A stretch of DNA of 24,019 nt from JBNKFQ01 sp050289385 (GTDB lineage Bacteria > Pseudomonadota > Gammaproteobacteria > Pseudomonadales > Porticoccaceae), in assembly GCA_050289385.1 (NCBI GenBank), contig JBNKFQ010000344.1, forward strand, positions 1-24,019. The letters are read 5' to 3'. The position numbers and the translations under genes were made by a program. Below, in pieces: positions 1 through 7,570 of the stretch. The notes under the pieces are model-generated. The model worked only from the letters and a program-made list of their open reading frames with translations. It was not told where the DNA came from and did no database searches. Within the stretch, counting starts at the first letter, position 1. The number at the start of each line of letters is the position of its first letter.

Positions 1-86
1 TGGCATTGGTCAGCCGAATGGCTTCAGTATTGTACGGAGCGGGAAAGGTAAACGGGCCCCGCTCGGGCAGCAAGTCCAGTATTTGG
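1..86 (-). repeat. Inverted copy of paralogue sequence (left arm)
   Basis: Positions 1-86 are the exact reverse complement of 1616-1701, without a mismatch. The first differences are at 87-88 (AG against GA), after which the paralogues diverge clearly. The repeat touches the window edge, so its true length may be greater. Both arms lie in coding sequence, in the same codon phase, and are read outward from the segment between them. Confidence 0.95.
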
Positions 87-274
87 AGTCGGGTAAGTGC
101 TGGTCCTGGAATGGCCGAAGCCGGTTGTTCAATAAATCCTCCAGCAAAGTTCTCTATCACAGGAGGGTCCTCGGCCACAGAGATATCCCCTGTTAAAAAG
201 GTTTCTTCTGCCAAAAGCGGCGCGGCCAATAAAAAGCAGGCCGGGAGCAAATACCGTCCAGGGGTGTTTTTCAT
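1..274 (-). CDS. Secreted beta-propeller-like protein, N-terminal part (runs off the left edge)
   Basis: This frame opens with ATG at 274-272 and stays open for 91 codons to the window edge, so only the N-terminus is present. Residues 1-22 look like a Sec signal peptide (MKNT..., a hydrophobic stretch, then APLLA|EE). After a short acidic spacer, the frame matches the N-terminus of the 694-aa protein at 1464-3548 (GGFIEQPASA, then QILDLLPERGPFTFPAPYN). The last 86 nt before the edge (86-1) are identical at DNA level to 1616-1701, and the reading frames agree. The start lies 3 nt after the stop of the RsbT-like gene, so the two are probably co-translated. The only Shine-Dalgarno candidate is a weak GGTGA inside the upstream gene's end. 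By analogy with the paralogue it is probably a secreted propeller-type protein. Its function is unknown. Confidence 0.8.
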   Translation of the reverse strand, partial: MKNTPGRYLLPACFLLAAPLLAEETFLTGDISVAEDPPVIENFAGGFIEQPASAIPGPALTRLQILDLLPERGPFTFPAPYNTEAIRLTNA

Positions 275-277
275 CAA

Positions 278-811
278 TCACCGTGACTCTATTCTTACCG
301 TAACCTGAGTTCCTTTCCCCGACTGGCTCTTGATCTTGAATTCATCCACAATATGCCTTAGCCCACACAATCCCAAACCCGATCCACCAGACGTCGAAAA
401 ACCGCCTGCAAGAGCATTCTGCAGATTGGCAATACCCGGCCCCCTGTCAAAAGCCGTAACCAGTACAGCGGTCTGTGGCCCTCTGGTTACCTTCGACAGG
501 ACTATTTCACCCGACTTGGCGTAAAGGACAATATTTCGAGCCAATTCCGAAATTGCGGTGATAACCAGGGCTACCTGACTGCCTGAAAACGCCATTTCTT
601 GTACCAGCAGGTGTCCGGCACAACGCGCCTTGACAATATCCTCAAGGCTCTGAATCGAAATCCTGATGTTAAAGTTTATCTCACTGTCACCAGGTTTCAG
701 GTTGGTTCTCTCGGCCTGGGACTTCGTTTCCAGAGACTCGAACGATAATCTGCCCGGAGGGGGGGCAGATAACCGGCCCCCGGCTTTCATACTTCCGGTG
801 ATATTCCTCAT
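278..811 (-). CDS. RsbT/RsbW-like anti-sigma-type Ser/Thr kinase (HATPase)
   Basis: This is a small GHKL/HATPase-fold protein of the RsbT/RsbW anti-sigma-factor kinase type. It carries an N-box (SELARNIVLYA), a G1 box (DRGPGI), a G2 box (GSGLGLCGL) and the closing GKGTQV strand, which together form the ATP-binding pocket. It has no histidine-phosphotransfer domain and no transmembrane segment, so it is probably cytoplasmic. About 35-40 residues of poorly conserved N-terminus precede the fold. I chose ATG 811, which has GTAGGTAA about 7-14 nt upstream. The frame extends to a TTG at 859, and ATG 790 is also possible; the choice is not certain. Proteins of this kind act in partner-switching cascades with STAS-domain antagonists, but no STAS or PP2C partner is visible here. 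The next gene starts 3 nt downstream, linking the kinase to a secreted protein. Confidence 0.85.
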   Translation of the reverse strand: MRNITGSMKAGGRLSAPPPGRLSFESLETKSQAERTNLKPGDSEINFNIRISIQSLEDIVKARCAGHLLVQEMAFSGSQVALVITAISELARNIVLYAKSGEIVLSKVTRGPQTAVLVTAFDRGPGIANLQNALAGGFSTSGGSGLGLCGLRHIVDEFKIKSQSGKGTQVTVRIESR

Positions 812-1463
812 ATAGCAATTACCTACTGCACTTGGTGGTAACTTTATCAGTGGTATCAAACACCAGATATCAGGTATTCACGGTAAATACAGTGCAATAA
901 CTACCCTGGAAAGGTTAGGGAACCTCTGATTAGTTACCGTATGTTTCTGGCATTCAGACGGATTCAGGGTCCAGGCAAGAGGGTGAAGGCAGGCTGATTG
1001 CCTGTCGAGAACTCTTAATGCAAAGCCTGAATCCGCCTGAACGCCCCGCAGGGCGCGGTCTGAAGCACGCATTTGCCGCGTTGCAATCCTCGTCAGGGAC
1101 AACCAGCCAAATGCAGTTTTATTAATCAAGCGTGAGTGCAATTTAAATCGTCGTACGCCAAAAGTAGTACTACTTTTACGACCCTGATCACAAATTTTTT
1201 GATCTGCTTGATAAAGCATTGGCAAGCACTTCGAAAACGTGCGATCTATAGCGTTCAACCTGCGCGCCCCCCAAGCAAGTCACCCCTTAAATTGCGATAT
1301 TTTCCACCAAATAATTCAGTTGTTACACAAGCGTTACATTATCGCAACCAAAATGTTGCTGGTTCAGGTTAAATTTGCCTCGCTACAAAAGAGTATTCGG
1401 CTAGTAGATTTAAAAAAATACCGAATATTGACAATTTAGCTTTGTGAAAATGGGGAAATTCAA
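812..1463. other. Non-coding divergent region
   Basis: This stretch of about 650 bases lies between the leftward kinase gene and the rightward secreted-protein gene, so it should contain both promoters. I see no convincing gene: the short open frames have no recognisable domain and no good ribosome-binding site. It holds the structured repeat at 949-1045. The AT-rich right half (about 1290-1450) includes a dyad TATTCGG (1394-1400) / CCGAATA (1421-1427), placed 36-70 nt before the start at 1464. That dyad could be an operator. No clear sigma-70 promoter could be assigned. Confidence 0.6.
949..1045. repeat. Imperfect inverted repeat, MITE-like or structured intergenic element
   Basis: The arms 949-968 and 1026-1045 are reverse complements at 18 of 20 positions. 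Between them lies a smaller hairpin (CAGGC TGATT GCCTG). The sequence on the left flank (AACCTCTGATTAG, near 921) looks like the kind of terminus seen on mobile repeats, but no matching right end was found. This could be a folded RNA element, a miniature inverted-repeat element, or the remnant of one. Confidence 0.6.
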
Positions 1464-3548
1464 ATGCCTTTGCGATGCTGCGCAATACAGGCTGCGTGCG
1501 CCTGTATTTTACTCTCTGCATGTCTGTCTGCCACGCCACTTTTGGCAGAAGATTTTCCAGGTGGATTTATTGAACAACCGGCTTCTGCCGCTCCGCGACC
1601 AACCCTTACCCGATCCCAAATACTGGACTTGCTGCCCGAGCGGGGCCCGTTTACCTTTCCCGCTCCGTACAATACTGAAGCCATTCGGCTGACCAATGCC
1701 AACGATTGCAACGGTGCCGACTGTATCAACTACGTCGGCTACTCCTACTGGCGCAATATCAACAACCACATTGGTCAGGACACCATGCTGATCATGGTTG
1801 GCATGGCCAAACACCTCGGCGGTGATGGGCCGTCTCTGCTGGAATACAACAAGATCACTGATCAGGTCACCAATCTCGGACCCCTGTTCGACGACGCCAG
1901 CTCGTTCAGCTGGGCCACCGGGGAAGGCTGGTATTTCAGTGCCAGCATGCCCTCAGCACTGTACATGAACAGCGGATCGAGCCTGCTGCGCTACGATGTC
2001 ATCAGCCGACAGTTCGACACCGTGTTTGACGCCAGCGACTATTTCGGTGGCGGTTACTATATCTGGCAGGTGCACTCCAGCGCCGACGACCGCGTCCACT
2101 CGGCGACGCTGCGGGATCAGCAAAATTACGCCATGCTCGGCTGTCTGGTTTATTTTGAAGACAGCGGTGAGTACGACTATTTTCCGAAAGAAGGAGATTT
2201 TGACGAGTGTCAGGTTGATAAAAGCGGCAAGTGGCTGGTGATCAAGGAAGACGTGGACAACCAGGACGGTGAGGACAACCGCATTATCAATCTGGACACC
2301 GGACAGGAACGCATCCTGCTGGATCGCGACGGCGCCGCCGGTCACTCCGATATGGGCTACGGTTACATGATTGCGGCCGATAACTGGGCCAACGACGCCA
2401 ACACCCAAAGGCTCTGGGACTTCAACGCCAGCACACTGGACGGCACAGTGGTTTACAGCAATTCAGACTGGGGGGTTAGCGCGCCGGCACACCTGAGCCA
2501 CGCCAACGCCCGCCCCGATATATCGCCGCAACAGCAGTACGCCTGCGGCAGCAGCGCCAACCGCAACAATTCAGCCGAGGCCAACGAAATCATCTGCTTC
2601 GGGCTGGACGGGTCCGACGAGGCGCTGGTGGTGGCGCCGGTGATGACCGACCTGAACGCCAGCGGCGGCGGTGATGACTACGCCAAATCGCCCAAGGGCA
2701 ACCTCGACGTCAGCGGACGCTATTTTATCTGGACCAGCAATATGGGTGGCTCCCGGCTGGACGCCTTCCTGGTGAAAATCCCGAACCACCTGCTGACCGG
2801 GGGTACGGTCACTGACCCGGCCCCGGCGCCGGACCCCACACTCGATCCCACGCTTGATCCCACTCTGGACTCAACGCAGGACCCTGCACAAGACCCAGCT
2901 CCGGCACCGACCACAAGTCTGGTCTGGGCCGAACTGGTCAATGCTGCAATCAATGGCGATACCCTGATCAAAACCGCGGGCTGTGACGGCTGCGCCGATG
3001 CTGGCGCGGTCTCGCAGCTGCAGATCGACAGCGGCGACGGGCAGTTGGAATTTACCGTGAATGAGACGCAAAAACTGCGTTATATTGGTCTGTCAGTCAC
3101 GCAGGCGGGCACCAGTGCCGGTCAGATTGATTTTGCTCTGGCTCTGCAGGCAGGCTACGCCGAAGTTCGGGAAAATGGTGTTTACAAGGCCGATATTCCG
3201 CTTAATATCGGTGATGTCCTGAGCATCAACGTACAGGGCAACAGTGTCAGTTATGCTCGCAACGGTGCAGTGTTTTATACCAGTGCCACAACACCAGCCT
3301 ATCCTCTGCGCGCCTATGCGACTCTGCTCTCCAGTGGCAGCACCATTAGCAACGCCGCAATTAGCGCCACGTCCACAACCGGGACTACCACCAATACTGA
3401 CAGCGGCAGTGTGGATACTACGGCTAACGGCACAACCGACACCACTACGACAAGTGGAGACTCCACCACAACTACCGACGAAACCACTACAACACTAAAA
3501 ACCAAAGACCGCCGCTGGTATCACGGATGGTATTCCAGAAGTCGCTAG
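1464..3548 (+). CDS. Secreted multidomain protein: beta-propeller, linker, ConA-like domain, Thr-rich tail
   Basis: This 694-residue protein has a Cys-rich signal peptide (cleavage probably at PLLA|EDF, near residue 28). Residues about 45-440 have the look of a beta-propeller or WD40-like fold, with repeated blade-like segments such as SLLEYNKITDQV and RIINLDTGQERILL. A Pro/Asp/Thr linker follows at 448-483, with repeated DPTL units. Residues about 485-635 form a beta-sandwich of the concanavalin/lectin-like type found in many secreted bacterial proteins (KTAGCDGCADAGAVS, GYAEVRENGVYKAD, YARNGAVFYTS). The C-terminus is Thr-rich (637-677) and ends in a short basic tail (KTKDRRWYHGWYSRSR). The start is ATG 1464, with GGGGA about 8 nt upstream. 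A lipobox-like LSAC at 17-20 is an alternative export route, but the paralogue does not share it. The protein probably binds or acts on extracellular polysaccharide (inference). It is convergent with the epimerase gene. Confidence 0.82.
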   Translation: MPLRCCAIQAACACILLSACLSATPLLAEDFPGGFIEQPASAAPRPTLTRSQILDLLPERGPFTFPAPYNTEAIRLTNANDCNGADCINYVGYSYWRNINNHIGQDTMLIMVGMAKHLGGDGPSLLEYNKITDQVTNLGPLFDDASSFSWATGEGWYFSASMPSALYMNSGSSLLRYDVISRQFDTVFDASDYFGGGYYIWQVHSSADDRVHSATLRDQQNYAMLGCLVYFEDSGEYDYFPKEGDFDECQVDKSGKWLVIKEDVDNQDGEDNRIINLDTGQERILLDRDGAAGHSDMGYGYMIAADNWANDANTQRLWDFNASTLDGTVVYSNSDWGVSAPAHLSHANARPDISPQQQYACGSSANRNNSAEANEIICFGLDGSDEALVVAPVMTDLNASGGGDDYAKSPKGNLDVSGRYFIWTSNMGGSRLDAFLVKIPNHLLTGGTVTDPAPAPDPTLDPTLDPTLDSTQDPAQDPAPAPTTSLVWAELVNAAINGDTLIKTAGCDGCADAGAVSQLQIDSGDGQLEFTVNETQKLRYIGLSVTQAGTSAGQIDFALALQAGYAEVRENGVYKADIPLNIGDVLSINVQGNSVSYARNGAVFYTSATTPAYPLRAYATLLSSGSTISNAAISATSTTGTTTNTDSGSVDTTANGTTDTTTTSGDSTTTTDETTTTLKTKDRRWYHGWYSRSR
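1616..1701 (+). repeat. Inverted copy of paralogue sequence (right arm)
   Basis: This is identical to the reverse complement of 1-86. It encodes the QILDLLPERGPF... segment just after the signal peptide. The arms enclose 1529 bp that contain both 5' gene ends and the complete kinase gene. Confidence 0.95.
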
Positions 3549-3574
3549 TACTCCTTCAAGGTGATAATGACGGG

Positions 3575-4618
3575 TCATTGCAGTCCACCAGCCTTGACGG
3601 CTGGCGGACTTGCCTCCGATGTTGCGTGACCGGAGGTCAGGAACCAGGCAACGGTTTTCCTGATGCCTTCATCAAAGTTAACAGAAGGGGTGTAGCCCAG
3701 CAGTTCCTTTGCCCTGTCAATGGATGCGCGGGAATGCATGACATCGCCAACCCGCCGCGCCCGAAAGACCAAAGCGGCATTGTAGTGCAACACAGAGCCA
3801 AGCCGTTCAATCAGTTCCAGCAAACTCCAACAGCCGCCGCAGGCAACATTCATTACCTGACCTGCCGCCAATGGACTTGTTGACGCTGCCAGATTTGCCT
3901 GAACTACATTGTCCACATAGGTGAAATCGCGGGTTTGCGATCCATCCCCGTAAATCTCGATAGAAGTGTGATTTAGCATTCCCTGGAGGAATTTGGGAAT
4001 AACCGCTGCATATTCCGATGCGGGATCCTGGCGTGGTCCAAACACATTGAAATAACGCAAGGCTACCGTCTCCAGACCAAACAGCCGCCAATACATTTCG
4101 CCGTAGTATTCCGCAACCAGTTTGGAAATGGCGTAGGGTGACAGGGGTGCGGTCGGCATCGTCTCATCTTTACACATTGCTTTTGAATCACCGTAAACCG
4201 ACGACGACGAAGCAAAAACCACCCGGCGCACTCCGGCGCGACGGCTGGCCTCAAACACATTCAAGGTTCCCGAAATATTAACGTTATGGGTGCTGAGCGG
4301 ATCGTCTACAGAACGAGGTACCGAACAAAGCGCCGCCTGGTGAAACACCGTATCCACACCCTTTACTGCCTCAGTGACGCAGGAAAGATCACGAATATCT
4401 CCTTCAATAACCTGTACCGGCATGCCCGCAAGATTTCTCCGCTTGCCTGTGCTGAAATTATCGAGGACGATAACTCGATCACCACGAGCGGCAAGATATT
4501 CAGCGAGATGTGAGCCTATAAATCCACCACCGCCGGTTACCAGGTATTTCTTTTTGCGTCCCTTCGTCGGGTACAGCCGTGCTTCACCCTTCTGTCGTTG
4601 CTGTGTTGTCGAATGCAT
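3575..4618 (-). CDS. NAD-dependent nucleotide-sugar epimerase (extended SDR, WbpP-like)
   Basis: This is an extended short-chain dehydrogenase of 347 residues. It carries the Rossmann motif TGGGGFIG (residues 28-35), the acidic residue that selects NAD (VIVLDNFSTGKR), the SSSSVYG active-site region, and the catalytic YAISK (162-166). The LDNFSTGKRRNL stretch and overall pattern resemble UDP-GlcNAc/GalNAc (and uronic acid) 4-epimerases of the WbpP/TviC type. The exact substrate is inferred. It would supply an epimerised nucleotide sugar to the EPS pathway. ATG 4618 was chosen because AGGAGA sits at 4630-4625 and the Rossmann fold begins soon after. Extending the frame upstream adds about 42 residues without family resemblance. 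It is the last gene of the leftward series, separated from the GT2 gene by a 126-bp leader, and it converges on the 694-aa gene. Confidence 0.88.
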   Translation of the reverse strand: MHSTTQQRQKGEARLYPTKGRKKKYLVTGGGGFIGSHLAEYLAARGDRVIVLDNFSTGKRRNLAGMPVQVIEGDIRDLSCVTEAVKGVDTVFHQAALCSVPRSVDDPLSTHNVNISGTLNVFEASRRAGVRRVVFASSSSVYGDSKAMCKDETMPTAPLSPYAISKLVAEYYGEMYWRLFGLETVALRYFNVFGPRQDPASEYAAVIPKFLQGMLNHTSIEIYGDGSQTRDFTYVDNVVQANLAASTSPLAAGQVMNVACGGCWSLLELIERLGSVLHYNAALVFRARRVGDVMHSRASIDRAKELLGYTPSVNFDEGIRKTVAWFLTSGHATSEASPPAVKAGGLQ

Positions 4619-4624
4619 GATAAC

Positions 4625-4630
4625 TCTCCT
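4625..4630 (-). promoter_or_regulatory. Ribosome-binding site fixing the epimerase start
   Basis: AGGAGA on the minus strand lies 6 nt before ATG 4618. It is the only good Shine-Dalgarno match near the candidate starts and decides for the shorter protein. Confidence 0.75.
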
Positions 4631-4744
4631 GAAATTGAGATGAACGTAACAACCGCGACAAGCCCTGACGTGAGGAAAAAAGTCACGAGGTGAAAAGCGG
4701 GATAAAAACTGTCGAATAAACCGAGAAAAATAGTCCAGTAACAA

Positions 4745-5908
4745 CTATCCCTGGTGCTGCCCTCTCCTGTCTGCCCACGTGACCTGTTGTCGCCCGCGAA
4801 TAAAACGGTAAAAGCCGGTCGCTGTGCACCAGTTGAGCAAACAGAATGCATGGGGCACAGATAACAGGGGATTTGTTTTTGCCAGCTTGGGCAGCAAGTG
4901 TGCGATCAGTGCCATTGTGTAAAACAACACTTGCAAAACAAGTAGTGACTGGTAAAAAAAACTGTCTGTTAGCAGCAGATTCATCACCAGCACAATCACC
5001 AATAAGGCCGGGCACAACAGGCGGCAAAATTTGTGGGATACCGTTTGCAACCACAACCGATTGACAAAGGGATTAAGCAACCAGGGCTGACGAAACAATA
5101 GTTGAAAGTTGCCGGCAATGGTTCTCACCTTGCGCCGGAATTCCAGTTCGGGGCTGGCAGACAAACTTTCACTGGCGCGGGCTCCGGATTCAAACAACAC
5201 GCGGTAGCCTTTGCGGACAATCTGCATGGGAATCAATACGTCGTCGATTAGCGTGTCATCCGGGATGGGCTCAAACAGTTCGCGGCGAATTGCATACAGC
5301 GCCCCAGTCACGCCGATGGTTGAGTCAACGCGACTTTCATTCCGGCGAATCCATTTCTCATAGCGCCAATAAAAACCGACACCATCAACTCCAGTGCCAG
5401 CATTTTTATTCCCGGTCAGAATCAACTCACCGCTCACCGCGCCAACGTCCGGGTCGGCAAAATTGTCCACCAGTTTATGCAAGGCATCGGACTCGACACG
5501 TTGGCGTACATCCATCAATACAACAATTTCACCTTTCAGGTGAGGTACCAGGTCGTTCAGCACCGCCGGTTTTCCCCGATGCTGGTCAAAGGTCACTACG
5601 CGGACACCTTCTTCGCGGTAACCGGCAGTCAGTTCCACAGTGGCGTCGTTTGAGGCATCTGATGCAATAACAATTTCAAGTCTGCTCGTGTCGTAATCCA
5701 GCGCCAGCAGGTTTTCAATGCGCTGGCGAATACGCGACGCTTCGTTGTGGACCACCACCAGAATACTCACGCCGGGATTGAGGACAGCCTTGCGATGAGG
5801 CCGACCACCCAAGCGTGCACTAACAGAGATCAGCAACGGATAACCGAGATAGGTATATGCCAGCATCACGGCTGCCGACCAAAATAGCAATTGCTGGCCG
5901 CTCACCAT
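4745..5908 (-). CDS. Membrane GT2 glycosyltransferase (cellulose/hyaluronan synthase-like)
   Basis: This 387-residue inner-membrane glycosyltransferase has a GT-A fold. There is one N-terminal transmembrane helix (about 5-26) and at least two, probably three, after the catalytic domain (about 290-360). Visible GT2 motifs are VSILVVVHNEASRIRQRI at the start of the fold, IASDASND (UDP-binding Asp), VLMDVRQ in the place of the DxD motif, the acidic pair in LIDDVL (likely catalytic base region), and RRKVRTIAGN in the place of QxxRW. This layout is typical of processive or lipid-carrier-linked synthases in EPS clusters. ATG 5908 is set by AAGGAGGG immediately upstream. The start overlaps the stop of the beta-helix gene (ATGGTGA), so translation is probably coupled. 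Donor and acceptor sugars cannot be read from the sequence. Confidence 0.88.
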   Translation of the reverse strand: MVSGQQLLFWSAAVMLAYTYLGYPLLISVSARLGGRPHRKAVLNPGVSILVVVHNEASRIRQRIENLLALDYDTSRLEIVIASDASNDATVELTAGYREEGVRVVTFDQHRGKPAVLNDLVPHLKGEIVVLMDVRQRVESDALHKLVDNFADPDVGAVSGELILTGNKNAGTGVDGVGFYWRYEKWIRRNESRVDSTIGVTGALYAIRRELFEPIPDDTLIDDVLIPMQIVRKGYRVLFESGARASESLSASPELEFRRKVRTIAGNFQLLFRQPWLLNPFVNRLWLQTVSHKFCRLLCPALLVIVLVMNLLLTDSFFYQSLLVLQVLFYTMALIAHLLPKLAKTNPLLSVPHAFCLLNWCTATGFYRFIRGRQQVTWADRRGQHQG

Positions 5909-7569
5909 TGCCCTCCTTGCCCTGTAGTGCAACAAAAGTTGCAATAAAAGGGACGTTCACTTGAAGACAACGCAGCACAAAGTTCCGAAAAATTTACCCC
6001 GACATCGCGCGTGTTAGTCGTTTGCAGGCGAAAATCCCCGCTGGCAGCATCCATAAAACCTATAGCCTGAATCGATGAGGGGAACGTATTACCGGCCGGA
6101 TAATTTCGCCCGGAACCGCCGATGATCAGATTGTTGAGAAACACCGCAGAGACAAAATAACGTTCCAGCACCGGGTTACCTGGAGCACTGTCGGTGCCGA
6201 CGATACCGTACTGATTGTGGCGCACAATATTATTGCGAAACACAAAACCACGATGCGGACGCCCCTCACCGATCAGGATTTTTCCATCGTGGAAAGCGCT
6301 GTTGTGTTCGACAGTGACCGACTGTGTGCCATCCAGTAACTGAAAGAGATTGCCCTGCCCCCAGATGCCGCCCACGTCATCGAACAAATTGTTGCGGATC
6401 ACAATACGTCGGGTCTGTTGGCTGGGGTAATTGTCATCGTGGCCGAGGATATTAATACCGCTGGCCACATGGCGGACAACATTATTGGAAAAGGTAATAT
6501 CTTCCACCACCGACCAGGGCGCCGAACCGTCCTGATTGCGCACCGTAAAAAGAATGGCAAAACCGTTCTGCGCTTCGGGCCAGTTGTACTCAAACAGATT
6601 GCCATTAATCAAAACACGGCGGGCATTTTTCAATTCAAACAGGTTTTTCACAGTCCAGCTGGTTCCCCGGTAATCGGAAGACCCCGCCCGCCATGCCACC
6701 GGTTTGGCGAAATGGTTGCCGCTGATTTCGATGTCGGCTGGTACCCTACCCGGAATATCGGGATCACCGCCGCCAAACATCAGATTTTCCCCTGCCGCTT
6801 CCAGGTAATTATTATGGATACGGTAGGGACCGGGGCCAGCCCAGCCAATAATGGCTTGCGAATCTTCACCGCGCATTTTGAAATCAGCAAGGTATGAATC
6901 TACTACCGCAGTGGTCGCCGAATTCATCACAATGCCGCGCCTGGAGCCCACCTGCGGGTCGCCATGCAAATAACAGCGCTCAATGATTATATGATGAGCC
7001 ATATCGTCGGCCGACGCCCCGTTTTCTCCCAGCTTGAGCAGCGTATTCAGAAAAACGCCGGTGTTCGACGGACCTTTGGACGGGCTGAATTCAATGCCGA
7101 CAAATCGATAGTGATGGGCGCCGGGAGCTGTTGAAACCACCGCACCGGAGCTCGCGTCCAGCCTTGCCATGGCGGCGATATTTGCCGGTGACACACGAAC
7201 ACCGGCAGGCGGCAGCCCGGATCCTGTGGCACTGGTGCTGACCGTAATCCACCCGGATTTTGAATCGGGTTTTTCCGGTTTGCGCGGCAAAATAAATGGC
7301 CCTCGATAACTGGCCCCTGCTTCCAGCTTGATCGTATCACCGGGGCTCGCCCGTTTGAGCGCAGCCTGGAAATCTCCACCAGCGCTGACATGAATAATGC
7401 GACCCGACGAGCTCACATCTGTCGCCTGCCACGCGCGTGGCAAACTGGCCCGCTCTGCTGTTGCCGGGGTGGAAATGGCAGTGAACATCAACATAAACAG
7501 CAGGGCCATACTCACAGGCAAAAACCGGTTCACGCCAGTGCACAGAAACAGCAAACAAACTCGCTTCAT
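5902..7569 (-). CDS. Secreted right-handed parallel beta-helix protein (pectate/alginate-lyase-like fold)
   Basis: This 555-residue exported protein has a signal peptide ending near ISTPATA|ERA (residue 38). A second ATG at 7509 gives a more ordinary leader. The mature part opens with IIHVSAGGDFQAALKRASPGDTIKLEAGASYRGPF, the classic entry into pectin-lyase-like beta-helices. It continues with stacked rungs rich in NN and GN turns (IHNNYLEAAGE, ISGNHF, INGNLFEYN, FSNNVVRH, IRNNLFDDVG, FRNNIVRHNQYG). Such folds act as polysaccharide lyases, hydrolases or C5-epimerases on uronic-acid polymers. Which of these applies is not determined, and I see no diagnostic catalytic motif. The C-terminus has a cysteine cluster (YCNFCC). 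It starts 1 nt after the dehydrogenase stop (TGA-A-ATG) and overlaps the GT2 start, so it belongs to the synthesis operon. It probably trims or modifies the nascent polymer in the periplasm. Confidence 0.85.
   Translation of the reverse strand: MKRVCLLFLCTGVNRFLPVSMALLFMLMFTAISTPATAERASLPRAWQATDVSSSGRIIHVSAGGDFQAALKRASPGDTIKLEAGASYRGPFILPRKPEKPDSKSGWITVSTSATGSGLPPAGVRVSPANIAAMARLDASSGAVVSTAPGAHHYRFVGIEFSPSKGPSNTGVFLNTLLKLGENGASADDMAHHIIIERCYLHGDPQVGSRRGIVMNSATTAVVDSYLADFKMRGEDSQAIIGWAGPGPYRIHNNYLEAAGENLMFGGGDPDIPGRVPADIEISGNHFAKPVAWRAGSSDYRGTSWTVKNLFELKNARRVLINGNLFEYNWPEAQNGFAILFTVRNQDGSAPWSVVEDITFSNNVVRHVASGINILGHDDNYPSQQTRRIVIRNNLFDDVGGIWGQGNLFQLLDGTQSVTVEHNSAFHDGKILIGEGRPHRGFVFRNNIVRHNQYGIVGTDSAPGNPVLERYFVSAVFLNNLIIGGSGRNYPAGNTFPSSIQAIGFMDAASGDFRLQTTNTRDVGVNFSELCAALSSSERPFYCNFCCTTGQGGQW
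5911..5918 (-). promoter_or_regulatory. Strong ribosome-binding site for the GT2 gene
   Basis: AAGGAGGG on the minus strand, 2 nt before ATG 5908, fixes the start 36 nt inside the longer open frame. It lies within the last codons of the upstream beta-helix gene. Confidence 0.7.
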
Positions 7570-7570
7570 T

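Noticed and set aside
878..1258. Minus-strand open frame of 126 codons in the divergent region
   Set aside because: No domain, no ribosome-binding site, and it spans the inverted repeat 949-1045. It reads as translation of non-coding repeat sequence.
1428..1433. TTGACA as a -35 box for the gene at 1464
   Set aside because: A 17-bp spacer would place the -10 only about 8-13 bases before the start codon, on the ribosome-binding site, and there is no TATAAT-like hexamer there.
1512..1523. Lipobox (LSAC) making the 694-aa protein a lipoprotein
   Set aside because: Possible, but the paralogue lacks a good lipobox while both share the PLLA|E signal-peptidase I site. Kept only as an alternative.
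4619..4744. 42-residue N-terminal extension of the epimerase
   Set aside because: AGGAGA before ATG 4618 and the family's domain start favour the shorter protein. The extension fills the leader without family resemblance.
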